From Pseudidiomarina terrestris (lineage in GTDB: Bacteria; Pseudomonadota; Gammaproteobacteria; Enterobacterales; Alteromonadaceae), in contig NZ_JAGGJF010000006.1 of the NCBI RefSeq assembly GCF_030466405.1, positions 124,001-188,000 on the forward strand: DNA of 64,000 bases, given 5' to 3'. The translations under genes were made by a program, and so were the position numbers. The notes beneath the pieces were generated by a model, which searched no databases, was not told the origin of the DNA, and was given only the letters and a program-made list of their open reading frames with translations. Shown piece after piece: positions 49,880-59,741 of the stretch; the first letter of the stretch is position 1, and every line of letters starts with the position of its first letter.

Positions 49880-51318
49880 TAGTTCGCCTCCCCGTTGGCG
49901 GGACGCTGCATACGCGGGCCCATACCGGTGTGGTGGCTGGCCAGCCAGGCCAAGGTCAGGGCGTCAAGTTCCGCGGTCACTGGCAGACCATGCTGTTGCT
50001 GTAGCGCCTGCGTCAGACTGCTGAGCTCTTGTCCAGGCGCAGCGGCATAACTCTGAAGCTGGCGTTGTAGCCAGTTCTGATAGGTGGTTGCATCAGCAAG
50101 CGTGTAACCGGGCGGATGTGGATAGAAAGCCAGGAATTCACCTGTCCAGCGCTCATCCGGGAGAGTCTGAGGATCCTCGACCCACTGCCACTCATCCCCT
50201 TGCAGTTCTAGCACTACAGGTAAATTCAGCGCCACAATACGATCAAAGCGCAAACGCCCTTTAATGCAACCGAGCTGATAGTCCGTAACCCAATCACAAA
50301 GTGCGCGATCGGCCGCCGGCTGCGGCAGTTGCCAGGCGCGCAGCAACTGGCGCACACCTGCTTGTTTGCTTGTTTCCGCCGGCACTGCGGCGGCTTCCTG
50401 CGCAGGTGAGCTGTGTTGATACCAGAAACTTGCCGCCGCGCTCAAAACCAGGACCAATAACGCCACTGCGGCCGCACCTAATGGATGAAAGCGGGGGTGC
50501 CGGTTGCCTGCATCAGCGTCGAGTTCCTTGGCCGCATGCCGGATTTGCGCCCTTCCCACCACCTGTACCTGATCGTTGTAGGCAGCTAGCAGCGCTCGGT
50601 CACAGAGCAAGTTTAAGCGCCGCGGAATACCTCCACTGTAGTGATGAACAAGCCGCAAAGCGGATTTATCAAACAGCGCGCGTTGGGCGCCAGCAACTTG
50701 CAGACGGTAATTGATGTAACGTTCGGTGTCGCTTTCCTGCAGCGGTAACAAGTGGTAACGAGCGGTGATCCGCTGCGCGAGCTGGCGCAGCTCGCGGCGG
50801 CGCAATAAATCCTGTAATTCCGGCTGACCAATCAAAATCACCCGCAACAGCTTACTTTGGTTGGTCTCCAGATTGGTTAATAAGCGCAACTGTTCCAGCA
50901 CTTGGGGTCGCAGATGCTGTGCTTCATCAATCAGTACCACACATTGCTCACCTTCGGCGTGCGCTTGCAGCAGAAACTCAGAGAGTTTATCGGTCAGTCG
51001 CTTGTTGGTGATGTTACGCTTGGCGTAACGGATCCCAAACTCATCACATAAGGTCGCAAGCAGTTCTGTTTCGTTGAGCATAGGATTAAGAATAAACGCC
51101 GTACGGGTCTGCTCGGGCAGTTGTTCGAGTAATGCTCTGGACACTGTGGTTTTACCCGTGCCGACTTCGCCGGTGAGGAGTATAAAACCACCACTGCCCT
51201 GCAGGCCGTAGCTCAGATGCGCGAGTGCTTCCTGATGCCGTTCACTCAGGTAAAGGAAGTTTGGATCCGGCGCAATTGAGAAGGGTTCTGCTTGTAAGCC
51301 AAAGTAATTCAGATACAT
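49879..51318 (-). CDS. gspA: GspA/ExeA-family AAA ATPase with peptidoglycan-binding tail
   Basis: A 479-residue protein starting MYLNYFGLQAEPFSIAPDPN, standard for ExeA/GspA. The AAA domain has Walker A GEVGTGKTT at 50-58 and Walker B VVLIDEAQHL. One transmembrane helix lies at about 283-303, followed by a periplasmic part. Near the end, residues SSLTQALQQQHGLPVTAELD have the pattern of a peptidoglycan-binding repeat. It pairs with gspB to build or anchor the secretin. MSHA-biogenesis MshM is a related alternative, but the GspB partner favours GspA. Confidence 0.87.
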   Translation of the reverse strand: MYLNYFGLQAEPFSIAPDPNFLYLSERHQEALAHLSYGLQGSGGFILLTGEVGTGKTTVSRALLEQLPEQTRTAFILNPMLNETELLATLCDEFGIRYAKRNITNKRLTDKLSEFLLQAHAEGEQCVVLIDEAQHLRPQVLEQLRLLTNLETNQSKLLRVILIGQPELQDLLRRRELRQLAQRITARYHLLPLQESDTERYINYRLQVAGAQRALFDKSALRLVHHYSGGIPRRLNLLCDRALLAAYNDQVQVVGRAQIRHAAKELDADAGNRHPRFHPLGAAAVALLVLVLSAAASFWYQHSSPAQEAAAVPAETSKQAGVRQLLRAWQLPQPAADRALCDWVTDYQLGCIKGRLRFDRIVALNLPVVLELQGDEWQWVEDPQTLPDERWTGEFLAFYPHPPGYTLADATTYQNWLQRQLQSYAAAPGQELSSLTQALQQQHGLPVTAELDALTLAWLASHHTGMGPRMQRPANGEAN

Positions 51319-51422
51319 AGTTTGGGTTCATTTGCCAACGTTAAACAATCTTCAGTGTAACGACTGACTTGCATCAGAGCTAGTCATTCGCCATCATCAG
51401 AAAAAATAAATAGGAGTGCAAT

Positions 51423-52529
51423 GTGAAAGTCTATCTCGTTGGTGGCGCTGTCCGCGATAAGTTACTGGGTAAACCCGTGCATGAACGTGACTATGTCGTC
51501 GTCGGTTCGACCCCGGCAGAGATGCTGGCGCAGGGCTTTCGTCAGGTCGGCAAAGACTTTCCGGTATTCCTGCACCCGGCGACCGGAGAGGAGTACGCGC
51601 TGGCGCGCACTGAGCGAAAATCGGGGCCAGGTTATACCGGCTTTACTATAGCCGCTGACCCGGAAGTCACCCTGGAACAGGACCTGCAACGCCGTGATTT
51701 GACCATCAACGCCATCGCTGAGGACGCTGACGGCAGCTTGATTGACCCTTATGGTGGCGTGCCGGACCTCGAAGCCCGGCGCATCCGCCATGTTTCTCCT
51801 GCCTTTGTGGAAGACCCTCTCCGAGTTCTGCGAGCTGCCCGCTTTGCTGCCCGCTTTGCCGATGATGGTTTTACTGTTGCGCCGGACACCTTGCAACTGA
51901 TGCGTGAAATTAGCGCTGCTGACGAATTGGCGACGCTCGCTAATGAGCGTGTCTGGCACGAAACTATTAAAGCGCTTACCACGCCCCGTCCGGAAGTTTA
52001 TTTTCAGGTACTTGAGCAGGTAGAAGCCTTACTGCCCTGGTTCCCCGAGCTTGCGCCGCGCGGTAGATTTGCAGACGTAGTTCAACGTTTGGCACAGGTC
52101 AACTCCGCCAGCGCAGAGCTGACCTTCGCCCTGTGGATGGGGGAACATCCAGTTAGCGAAGTAGATGCTCTGGCAAGGCGTCTGCGCGTGCCGACCGAAT
52201 GGCATCAACTGGGTAAACTTGCCAGCCAATGGCATGCCCAGCGATACGATCTGACCAGCGCAGACAATGTTATTGATTGTCTGCAGCAGAGTGACGTCTG
52301 GCGCCGTCAGGAACGATTTGAGAAGTTACTTGCTATTTGGAGCAGACAAGGTCTGAGTGCCGACCAACAGACCCTGCTGCAGCATGCGTTTGATAGCGCC
52401 CGTAAGCTGTCCGCGGCTGCATTAATACAGCAAGCAGAAGCTCGGGGCGAGACCCTGGCAGGTCCACAGATAGGCAAAGCATTGCAGCAAGCCCGCAATG
52501 CTCAGCTGCGCTCGGTGTTAAATAAATAA
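51423..52529 (+). CDS. cca: CCA tRNA nucleotidyltransferase lacking the HD motif
   Basis: It adds or repairs the 3' CCA end of tRNA without a template. The 368 residues keep the catalytic head: GGAVRD at 7-12, E21 and D23 in HERDYVVVG, then [10 protein letters not shown]. The C-terminal HD domain of the 412-residue E. coli enzyme is cut by about 44 residues: where E. coli reads LCHDLGK this protein reads LWMGEHP, so 2',3'-phosphodiesterase and phosphatase activity are probably lost. Start is a GTG after AGGAG. The 3' end overlaps uppP by 12 bp. Confidence 0.93.
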   Translation: MKVYLVGGAVRDKLLGKPVHERDYVVVGSTPAEMLAQGFRQVGKDFPVFLHPATGEEYALARTERKSGPGYTGFTIAADPEVTLEQDLQRRDLTINAIAEDADGSLIDPYGGVPDLEARRIRHVSPAFVEDPLRVLRAARFAARFADDGFTVAPDTLQLMREISAADELATLANERVWHETIKALTTPRPEVYFQVLEQVEALLPWFPELAPRGRFADVVQRLAQVNSASAELTFALWMGEHPVSEVDALARRLRVPTEWHQLGKLASQWHAQRYDLTSADNVIDCLQQSDVWRRQERFEKLLAIWSRQGLSADQQTLLQHAFDSARKLSAAALIQQAEARGETLAGPQIGKALQQARNAQLRSVLNK

Positions 52530-53312
52530 AACGAGCAGCAGCGCACCCAGAGCCAGGCGATAGATGACGAATGGCAGCATACCGATTCGCTCGATGGCTT
52601 TCAAAAACAGCGTGATACAGACATAAGCAGCAACAAAAGCAACGCTCATACCAAGCAGAACTACGGCCCAGGACACCGGTTCAGTTTGTTGTGCCAGTTG
52701 CAGACCTTTGTAGCTTCCAGCCAGCAAAATGACCGGAATTGAGAGCAAAAATGAGAAGCGGGCGGCATCAGTGCGTGTCAGCCCTAACAGCAGCCCGGCC
52801 GTAATCGTGATACCTGAACGCGAGGTCCCCGGGATCAATGCTACAGCCTGCGCCACACCGATCAGCAAAGCTTGTCGCAGAGTAAGCGCTTGTAGCGAAG
52901 AACGTTCACTGGCGCGGGCGTCAGCGTACCAAAGCAACAAACCAAAGCCGATAGTGGTGGTAGCAATGACTAACGCGGAGCGGCCATAGTTTTCCAATAA
53001 ATCGTTGCCTAACAACCCGGCAACTCCAGCAGGAACAGTGGCCCAGATAATAAACCAGGCTAAGCGGCTATGACTTGAGTGGTGTCCCCGCAGGCTTTGA
53101 AACCACCCCGTGAGCAACTCAACTACTTCTTTACGATAATAAAATACCACCGCAGCGAGGGTTCCCACGTGCACCGCAACATCGAATGCCAGTCCTTGAT
53201 CCTGCCAGCCCAGTACCTGTGAGGGTAAAATTAAATGAGCCGAACTTGAGATGGGTAAAAACTCTGTAAGACCTTGAATAAGCGCCAGGATTATGGCTTC
53301 AAACGTGCTCAA
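52518..53312 (-). CDS. uppP: Undecaprenyl-diphosphatase
   Basis: An integral membrane phosphatase (BacA) that recycles undecaprenyl pyrophosphate, the lipid carrier of cell-wall synthesis. The 264 residues give about eight helices and hold the two motifs [15 protein letters not shown] and [18 protein letters not shown]. It is 1 bp downstream of folK, in the cca-uppP-folB neighbourhood known from E. coli. Confidence 0.95.
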   Translation of the reverse strand: MSTFEAIILALIQGLTEFLPISSSAHLILPSQVLGWQDQGLAFDVAVHVGTLAAVVFYYRKEVVELLTGWFQSLRGHHSSHSRLAWFIIWATVPAGVAGLLGNDLLENYGRSALVIATTTIGFGLLLWYADARASERSSLQALTLRQALLIGVAQAVALIPGTSRSGITITAGLLLGLTRTDAARFSFLLSIPVILLAGSYKGLQLAQQTEPVSWAVVLLGMSVAFVAAYVCITLFLKAIERIGMLPFVIYRLALGALLLVLFI

Positions 53313-53313
53313 A

Positions 53314-53859
53314 CTAGCTGTCCTTGTTATCGGTGGGGGTGATTAAGTAAGGTAAATCTTCAAATTTAAAGTCTACCGCGTGCAGACGTTGCTCACTACG
53401 ATAATTTTGCCAAAGTTGCGCAAAAGATTTCCCTGCTACAGGGTGCTCGAGCTCAGCTGCAAGCTCCGCTAATGGGCGCAGCACAAAAGCATTATGCAAT
53501 ATTTCAGCGCGTGGCAGCTGCACCGGAGTTTCGCAGACTTCCTGGTTGTACAGCAGCACATCGATATCCAACGTTCGCGGACTGTACTTGGCTGCACTTG
53601 AGGGATGCCCATGAGCACGTTCGATAGCTTTGCAGGCTTTACTGAGATCACCAATAGAAAGCTCCGTCTGCAGCTGCACGACGGTATTTAAAAAGTCATT
53701 ACCAGCGAAACCTATTGCCTCACTTTCGTAAACGCGCGCAACTCTTAGCGGCTTTCCGGCGCTGGCAAACTCCTGATGTAGAGCGCGCACCCCCGCAGCA
53801 ATGTGATGGTAGCGGCGGCGATTACTGCCAAGCCCTAAAAACACCTGCGCCAACGCCAT
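53314..53859 (-). CDS. folK: Hydroxymethyl-dihydropterin pyrophosphokinase
   Basis: It transfers pyrophosphate from ATP to 6-hydroxymethyl-7,8-dihydropterin in folate synthesis. The 181 residues start [20 protein letters not shown] and include the conserved [10 protein letters not shown] and the metal-binding [12 protein letters not shown], in which the two aspartates bind magnesium. It lies 1 bp after folB, so two consecutive folate steps are coupled here; in E. coli folK is elsewhere, beside pcnB. Confidence 0.94.
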   Translation of the reverse strand: MALAQVFLGLGSNRRRYHHIAAGVRALHQEFASAGKPLRVARVYESEAIGFAGNDFLNTVVQLQTELSIGDLSKACKAIERAHGHPSSAAKYSPRTLDIDVLLYNQEVCETPVQLPRAEILHNAFVLRPLAELAAELEHPVAGKSFAQLWQNYRSEQRLHAVDFKFEDLPYLITPTDNKDS

Positions 53860-53860
53860 A

Positions 53861-54214
53861 TCAGTTCTTGCCTCGGGTAATTTCTACACCGACAGTATCG
53901 GCGGCAGGCACCGCCTTAGGCTTGCTCACGCAGACCGTGACCCTGGACACCTTAAAGTCTGTCAGGATCAGTTCTGCCACTTCTTCAGCAACGGTTTCGA
54001 TCAGCTGTCTGGGGCGCGCTTCAACCAGCTTAATCACGGCCTTACTCAAGGCATCATAATCAAGTGCATGCTGCAGATCATCGCTTGCAGCCGCGGCAGT
54101 CTGATCCCAGGCCATAGTCAAATCGAAGAGCAAGGGTTGTGGCTGTTCATGCTCCCATTCGTACACGCCAATGTAGGCATCAGTGCGCAGACCTTTAACA
54201 AACACTTTATCCAT
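53861..54214 (-). CDS. folB: Dihydroneopterin aldolase
   Basis: It converts dihydroneopterin to 6-hydroxymethyl-dihydropterin, the substrate of the next gene. The 117 residues begin MDKVFVKGLRTDAYIGVYEW and include QPLLFDLTMAWD, with the conserved tyrosine in ALDYDALSKAV and the glutamate in VETVAEEVAE. It is divergent from plsY with a 98-bp gap. Confidence 0.95.
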   Translation of the reverse strand: MDKVFVKGLRTDAYIGVYEWEHEQPQPLLFDLTMAWDQTAAAASDDLQHALDYDALSKAVIKLVEARPRQLIETVAEEVAELILTDFKVSRVTVCVSKPKAVPAADTVGVEITRGKN

Positions 54215-54312
54215 CGAACACTACTCTCATTATCAGCATAGAATTTTTTTCCAGAAGCGCTTATGCTTAAGGCTTCGCATAGTAACGGAAAGCGCGCCGG
54301 AAAATAAACCAT

Positions 54313-54903
54313 ATGGGTGCAATAATTGTACTGGCCATTATCGTGGCCTACTTATTCGGATCACTTAGCAGTGCAGTCATCATCTGCAAGCTGTTCCGCT
54401 TACCTGATCCTCGCTTTAACGGCTCCAACAATCCGGGCGCCACGAATGTTTACCGAATCGGTGGCAAAATTCCAGCACTGCTAACCTTAACCTTTGATGT
54501 TCTTAAAGGTATGTTACCTGTGTGGGGGTCATATTTTCTCGGTATTCCGCCACTGTTTCTCGGGGTCGTTGCCGTTGCCGCATGCCTGGGCCACATTTTC
54601 CCTCTGTATTTCCAATTTCGCGGTGGCAAGGCGGTAGCAACGGCTTTAGGTACGATGTTTCCGGTCGCCTGGGAAATGGCGTTACTATTGATTGCCACCT
54701 GGCTGCTGGTGTTCCGGGTCAGCAAGGTTTCTTCCATAGCCGCACTGATTACGGTAACCCTGGCCCCTTTCTACGCCTATTGGATCAAGCCCCAGTACAC
54801 GGTGCCAACCATCATGATCTCAATTCTGATCATCTGGCGCCATCAAGCCAACATCTCACGGCTTCGCCACGGTAACGAAGAGCGCACCCGAAGACGCTCT
54901 TAA
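54313..54903 (+). CDS. plsY: Glycerol-3-phosphate acyltransferase PlsY
   Basis: A membrane enzyme that makes lysophosphatidic acid from acyl-phosphate and glycerol-3-phosphate, the step before PlsC. The 196 residues have about five helices and the motifs [25 protein letters not shown] and [11 protein letters not shown]-like [11 protein letters not shown]. Its stop shares a 4-bp TTAA overlap with the convergent tsaD stop. Confidence 0.95.
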   Translation: MGAIIVLAIIVAYLFGSLSSAVIICKLFRLPDPRFNGSNNPGATNVYRIGGKIPALLTLTFDVLKGMLPVWGSYFLGIPPLFLGVVAVAACLGHIFPLYFQFRGGKAVATALGTMFPVAWEMALLLIATWLLVFRVSKVSSIAALITVTLAPFYAYWIKPQYTVPTIMISILIIWRHQANISRLRHGNEERTRRRS

Positions 54904-55925
54904 GCTTTTACCATGGGTGCGTGGAGCTGCTCCAGCGGCCAGCGCGGAAAAGTTTTTACGACATTATCCACTGACTCACCTGCGGCCAGACGTTGCGCCC
55001 CAGCGTAAGCGATCATGGCTCCGTTATCAGTACAGAACTGCGGCCCGGGAAAGAACACCTCACCGCCAATTTTTTCTGCAAAGTCGTGTAGTTGGCGTCG
55101 CAACTCTTTGTTCGCACTGACCCCTCCGGCCACGACCAGACGTTTCAGCCCTGTTGCCTTTAAAGCACGACGACATTTGATGACCAGAGTGTCGACCACA
55201 GCCTCTTGAAAAGCGCGAGCAATGTTTGCCCGGGTTTGCTGATCATCGGCAGCTGCGGCGATGGTGTTCGCAGCAAAGGTTTTCAAACCGCTAAAACTGA
55301 AATCAAGACCAGGGCGATCCGTCATCGGTCGCGGGAACTGATAGTGCCCCGTCTCACCTTGCTCTGCCAAAGCCGCCAAGCGCGGCCCGCCAGGATAGTC
55401 CAGGCCCATGAGTTTAGCCGTTTTGTCGAAGGCTTCTCCAGCGGCGTCGTCAACGGATTCGCCAAGTAGCTGATAGCGACCAATACCATCAACGCGGACG
55501 AGCTGAGTGTGGCCACCGGAGACCAGTAAGGCGATAAAAGGAAATTCCGGCGACACATCTTCCAGCATCGGCGCCAGCAGATGGCCTTCCATGTGGTGCA
55601 CTGCTATTGCGGGGACCTGCCAGCCTAGGGCTAAACTGCGGCCGATACAGGCACCGACCAATAATGCACCGACCAGGCCAGGACCAGCCGTATAGGCGAC
55701 GCCATCGATATCAGCGGAGTTTAACTTTGCTTCTTTAAGCGCAGCTTGAATTAACGGCAGGGTTTTACGGACATGATCACGCGAGGCAAGTTCCGGCACC
55801 ACACCGCCATAGTCCGCATGAAGTTTCACCTGCGAATAGAGCTGATGTGCTAACAGACCTTTCTCTGTATCGTAAATCGCTATTCCTGTCTCATCACAGG
55901 ATGTCTCGATACCTAAAACGCGCAT
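54900..55925 (-). CDS. tsaD: tRNA N6-adenosine threonylcarbamoyltransferase
   Basis: The Kae1/YgjD protein that, with TsaB and TsaE, puts the threonylcarbamoyl group on A37 of ANN-decoding tRNAs. The 341 residues start [19 protein letters not shown] and hold the metal-binding HHMEGH and [11 protein letters not shown] motifs and the ASKH-fold [10 protein letters not shown]. In E. coli rpsU-dnaG-rpoD lies beside tsaD; here pilU follows upstream on the same strand. Confidence 0.97.
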   Translation of the reverse strand: MRVLGIETSCDETGIAIYDTEKGLLAHQLYSQVKLHADYGGVVPELASRDHVRKTLPLIQAALKEAKLNSADIDGVAYTAGPGLVGALLVGACIGRSLALGWQVPAIAVHHMEGHLLAPMLEDVSPEFPFIALLVSGGHTQLVRVDGIGRYQLLGESVDDAAGEAFDKTAKLMGLDYPGGPRLAALAEQGETGHYQFPRPMTDRPGLDFSFSGLKTFAANTIAAAADDQQTRANIARAFQEAVVDTLVIKCRRALKATGLKRLVVAGGVSANKELRRQLHDFAEKIGGEVFFPGPQFCTDNGAMIAYAGAQRLAAGESVDNVVKTFPRWPLEQLHAPMVKA

Positions 55926-55978
55926 GCTTAACCTCGTTTACTACCGCTAACAACTTGAGAGCGGTAGTTTACTCGAAG

Positions 55979-57091
55979 TTACTCAAGATCGACAGTCACA
56001 CCTTTCATTGCGCCCTCGTCGCCAGCACCAGACTCACCACTTAGTTTAATGCGTAAGCGCAAATCGTTTGGCGCATCAGCATGGCGCAGTGCTTCCTCGA
56101 AAGATATTTTCCGTGCTTTATACAAATCAAACAGCGCCTGATCGAAGGTTTGCATGCCCAGCTCGCGTGACTTGCCCATGATTTCTTTGACTTCGCCCAT
56201 GTCATTTTTGGCAATTTTTTCTGCCACGATAGGACTGTTCAAGAGCACTTCGAACGCCGCCACACGGCCACCATCACTGGTGGGCACAAGTTGCTGAGCG
56301 ACAATGCCGCGCAGGTTGAGCGACAAATCAAACATAAGTTTGCCAATCTTTTCCTTTGGCACCATATGCATAATACGTTCAATCGCCTGGTTGGCGTTGT
56401 TGGCGTGTAGGGTGGCGACGCAGAGGTGACCCGTTTCGGCAAAGGTCAATGCGTACTCCATGACTTCCTGGGAGCGGATTTCACCGACCAGAATGACATC
56501 AGGAGCCTGTCGCAGCGAGCTTTTCAGCGCTGACTCGAAGCTCTCTGTATCGGTGCCTACTTCGCGCTGGGTCACCATTGACTTACCGTGTTCATGCACG
56601 AATTCCACCGGGTCTTCAATAGTAAGGATATGACCACGCGAGTGTTGATTCCGATAGCCAATTAAGGCCGCCAGGCTGGTGGACTTACCCGTACCTGTTC
56701 CACCGACCACCAGCATCAGGCCACGCTTGGCCATAATCAATTTAGTTAGCGTTTCAGGTAGCTTCAGCTCATCAACCGTTGGGATCTCGGTAACAATGCG
56801 GCGAATAACCATGCCTGCGCGCTGCCGTTGCCAGAATGCACTGACCCGAAAACGCCCAATGCCTTCGCGGAAAATAGCAAAGTTAGCTTCGAATTCTTTA
56901 AAAAATTCGTCCTGATGCTTTTCACCAAGAGCCTCTTTAACCAAATCCAGCGCACCTTCATTGGAAAGCTTTTGCTCACTTAAATGGCGCAACTCGCCAT
57001 TTATCTTCGCACTCGGCGGCAAGTTTGCGGAAATAAAAAGGTCCGAAGCCTCTTTTTCGATCATGACTTTGAGTAATTTATCTAGCAACAT
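55979..57091 (-). CDS. pilU: Type IV pilus retraction ATPase PilU
   Basis: A hexameric ATPase that assists PilT in pilus retraction. From MLLDKLLKVMIEKEASDLFI the protein has 370 residues, with Walker A GGTGTGKST at 130-138, the Asp box and the HVATLHAN-like HLCVATLHANNANQ. An upstream ATG at 57121 would add 10 residues; the 57091 start follows GAGGA. The 33-bp gap to pilT suggests one operon. The longer C-terminus (ending AMKGVTVDLE) separates it from PilT. Confidence 0.95.
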   Translation of the reverse strand: MLLDKLLKVMIEKEASDLFISANLPPSAKINGELRHLSEQKLSNEGALDLVKEALGEKHQDEFFKEFEANFAIFREGIGRFRVSAFWQRQRAGMVIRRIVTEIPTVDELKLPETLTKLIMAKRGLMLVVGGTGTGKSTSLAALIGYRNQHSRGHILTIEDPVEFVHEHGKSMVTQREVGTDTESFESALKSSLRQAPDVILVGEIRSQEVMEYALTFAETGHLCVATLHANNANQAIERIMHMVPKEKIGKLMFDLSLNLRGIVAQQLVPTSDGGRVAAFEVLLNSPIVAEKIAKNDMGEVKEIMGKSRELGMQTFDQALFDLYKARKISFEEALRHADAPNDLRLRIKLSGESGAGDEGAMKGVTVDLE

Positions 57092-57124
57092 AGTGCTTCC
57101 TCGCTTCTGCTCACTCGCCATGGC

Positions 57125-58162
57125 TTATTTAAACGCCTCTTTATTAGCGGCCTTGGCTCTTGCCTCGACACGGGCAACCAAACCTTGATTCAGCAGGTTA
57201 AGCAGGCCTTGGTCCAGTGTCTGCATACCATGGGATGCTCCCGTCTGGATTGACGAGTACATCTGGGCAACTTTGTCTTCACGAATCAGGTTCTTAATTG
57301 CCGATGTGGCGATCATAATTTCATGGGCTGCAATACGGCCACCGCCCACCCGCTTCAACAATGTCTGGGAGATAACCGCACGCAGTGACTCGGATAGCAT
57401 CGAGCGCACCATAGGTTTTTCATCCCCGGGGAACACATCAATGATCCGGTCAATGGTCTTGGGAGCTGATGTGGTATGCAAGGTGCCAAACACCAGGTGA
57501 CCGGTTTCAGCCGCAGTCATTGCCAGTCGAATGGTTTCCAGATCGCGCATCTCACCCACCAGAATAACATCGGGATCTTCGCGCAACGCTGAACGCAACG
57601 CGGCACTAAAGTTATGGGTATCGCGATGCACTTCACGCTGATTGACCAGGCTTAGCTTGTTTTTGTGCACAAACTCAATTGGATCTTCGATGGTCAGAAT
57701 ATGGTGGTGTTTACTTTCGTTGATGAAATCCACCATCGCCGCCAGGGTGGTGGATTTACCCGAGCCGGTCGGGCCGGTGACTAACACCAGTCCTCTGGGC
57801 TGATCAGCAATGGTTTTAAAAATTTCAGGACAGCCCAATTGTTCAAGCGTCAGGACTTCGCTGGGGATGGTCCGCAGAACAGCACCGCAACCACGGTTTT
57901 GCATAAATACGTTGACACGAAAACGCGCCAGATCAGGAACTTCGAAAGAGAAGTCGCATTCCAGGTTTTGCTCGTACTCTTTACGTTGGCGGTCATTCAT
58001 GATGTCGTAAACCAGCTCCTGCACTTGCTTGTGCGTCAGTGCAGGTATATTAATTTTACGAATATCACCATCAACCCGTATCATAGGGGGCGAATCTGCC
58101 GAAAGATGCAAATCCGAAGAGTTATGTTTGACGGCGAAGCCTAGTAACTCTGTTATGTCCAT
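57125..58162 (-). CDS. pilT: Type IV pilus retraction ATPase PilT
   Basis: The main motor of pilus retraction, twitching motility and DNA uptake. The 345 residues include Walker A GPTGSGKST at 130-138, the retraction-linked motif AIKNLIRE (PilT's AIRNLIRE) and HLVFGTLHTTSAPKTI. It starts only 34 bp from the divergent yggS gene, so its promoter must overlap that short gap or the yggS 5' coding region. Confidence 0.97.
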   Translation of the reverse strand: MDITELLGFAVKHNSSDLHLSADSPPMIRVDGDIRKINIPALTHKQVQELVYDIMNDRQRKEYEQNLECDFSFEVPDLARFRVNVFMQNRGCGAVLRTIPSEVLTLEQLGCPEIFKTIADQPRGLVLVTGPTGSGKSTTLAAMVDFINESKHHHILTIEDPIEFVHKNKLSLVNQREVHRDTHNFSAALRSALREDPDVILVGEMRDLETIRLAMTAAETGHLVFGTLHTTSAPKTIDRIIDVFPGDEKPMVRSMLSESLRAVISQTLLKRVGGGRIAAHEIMIATSAIKNLIREDKVAQMYSSIQTGASHGMQTLDQGLLNLLNQGLVARVEARAKAANKEAFK

Positions 58163-58196
58163 ACCAGTTCTCTTATTGTTATCGGTGAGCCGTTAC

Positions 58197-58898
58197 ATGA
58201 TGAATAGCATAATTGACCGCTTAAAAGAAGTCCGCAGCAGCATTGAATCCGCGTGTCTACAGAGCAATCGTAGTCCAGAATCGGTGCAATTGTTAGCAGT
58301 AAGCAAAACCAAGCCAGCCGATAAGATACGCCAACTGTACCAAGCCGGGCAACGTCACTTTGGAGAAAATTACCTGCAGGAGGCACTGCAAAAACAGTTG
58401 CAGCTTACCGACCTGAGCGACATTGTCTGGCATTTTATAGGTCCGATTCAATCCAATAAGACGCGTGACATTGCAACTCATTTTACCTGGGTGCAAAGTA
58501 TCGATCGGTTGAAAATCGCACGCCGCCTCAACGAGCAACGGGAACAACACATGCCGCCTCTCAATATTCTGATTCAGGTCAATATCGACGACGAACAGAG
58601 TAAAGCTGGCATTGGCCCTGATCAGTTGGCGGAGTTTGCCGCTGAACTGCAACAGTTCCCGCAGCTGAAGTTGCGTGGCTTAATGACTTTGCCAGCGGCA
58701 AACCCAACTGCTGAGCAGCAACGGCAGAGTCTGACGGCCATGCAGCGGTTGTTTTCTGAGTTAAAGTCCCAATATCCAACTGTGGATACACTTTCTATGG
58801 GTATGAGTAATGACCTTGAGACCGCTATTGCAGCGGGCTCAACTATGGTCCGCATTGGCACCGCATTATTCGGCGCCCGCGACACAAACAAGGAGTAA
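58197..58898 (+). CDS. yggS: PLP homeostasis protein YggS
   Basis: A cytosolic pyridoxal-phosphate-binding protein that balances free PLP and affects amino- and keto-acid pools. The 233 residues have the PLP lysine at K37 in LLAVSKTKPADKI, the motif HFGENYLQEAL and the phosphate-binding SMGMSNDLETAI. Two ATGs lie side by side (58197 and 58200) after GGTGAG. A longer reading from 58029 would overlap pilT by over 130 bp and is rejected. It is followed by proC 3 bp later. Confidence 0.94.
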   Translation: MMNSIIDRLKEVRSSIESACLQSNRSPESVQLLAVSKTKPADKIRQLYQAGQRHFGENYLQEALQKQLQLTDLSDIVWHFIGPIQSNKTRDIATHFTWVQSIDRLKIARRLNEQREQHMPPLNILIQVNIDDEQSKAGIGPDQLAEFAAELQQFPQLKLRGLMTLPAANPTAEQQRQSLTAMQRLFSELKSQYPTVDTLSMGMSNDLETAIAAGSTMVRIGTALFGARDTNKE

Positions 58899-58901
58899 AG
58901 A

Positions 58902-59729
58902 ATGACAACGCAAGTGCGCAAAATTGCCTTTATCGGCGCTGGAAATATGACCCAAAGTATCGTCGGCGGTATGGTTTCAAGTGGCTACCCCAACGATAAA
59001 ATTTACGTCAGTAATCCAAGCGTCGGCAAACTTGAAAAAATGGCCAACTCGTTGCATGTCCACACCAGTCAGGATAATGCAGAAGTCGCCAACGCTGCCG
59101 ATGTCATCGTTCTTGCGGTTAAACCTCAACTTATGGCCGATGTCTGCGCCGCCCTGACCGAGCAGGTCAGTAATTTAAGTGATAAACTTATTGTCACCAT
59201 CGCTGCTGGCATTCGGATTGAAAAGTATCGTCAATACCTGGGAGAGAGTATTCGCATGATTCGCGTCATGCCCAATACGCCGTCCCTTGTCGGTAAGGGC
59301 ATGTCCGGGCTGGTTGCTGATGATCGTGTCAGTAACGATGATAAAAACTACATTACCGAAGCTTTCGATGGCGTAGGTGCAACGCTGTGGGTGGCAAACG
59401 AAGATGAGCTCGATATTTTGGGCGCAGTCGCAGGCAGTGGTCCTGCATACTTTTTCGAGTTTATGGCAAGTTTACAAAAAGCTGCAGTAGAACTTGGTTT
59501 TGACCGGGATAAAGCCCGTAAAATGGTTCAGCAAACCGCGCTGGGCGCAGCTGAAATGGCGATTGCCAGCGAGCTTGAGCTGGAAGAGTTACGCAAGCAA
59601 GTCACCAGTAAAGGTGGCTCTACAGCGAAGGGAATTGAACAGTATCAAGCGCACGATATTGATAAAATCTCTGATGCTGCGGTCAAAGCTGCGGTCAAGC
59701 GCAACCAGGAAATGGCTAAACTTTTTTAA
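58902..59729 (+). CDS. proC: Pyrroline-5-carboxylate reductase
   Basis: The last step of proline synthesis: it reduces pyrroline-5-carboxylate with NADPH. The 275 residues show the Rossmann motif GAGNM at 12-16, MPNTPSLVGKGMSGLVADDR, and the C-terminal signature LRKQVTSKGGSTAKGIEQYQ. It is downstream of yggS and 12 bp before yggT. Together with putA the window holds both synthesis and breakdown of proline. Confidence 0.96.
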   Translation: MTTQVRKIAFIGAGNMTQSIVGGMVSSGYPNDKIYVSNPSVGKLEKMANSLHVHTSQDNAEVANAADVIVLAVKPQLMADVCAALTEQVSNLSDKLIVTIAAGIRIEKYRQYLGESIRMIRVMPNTPSLVGKGMSGLVADDRVSNDDKNYITEAFDGVGATLWVANEDELDILGAVAGSGPAYFFEFMASLQKAAVELGFDRDKARKMVQQTALGAAEMAIASELELEELRKQVTSKGGSTAKGIEQYQAHDIDKISDAAVKAAVKRNQEMAKLF

Positions 59730-59741
59730 AGGCGACCAATT

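Noticed and set aside
58029-58196. Extended N-terminus of YggS starting at 58029
   Set aside because: It would overlap the 5' end of divergent pilT by over 130 bp and add residues not seen in the family; the ATG at 58197 gives the normal protein.
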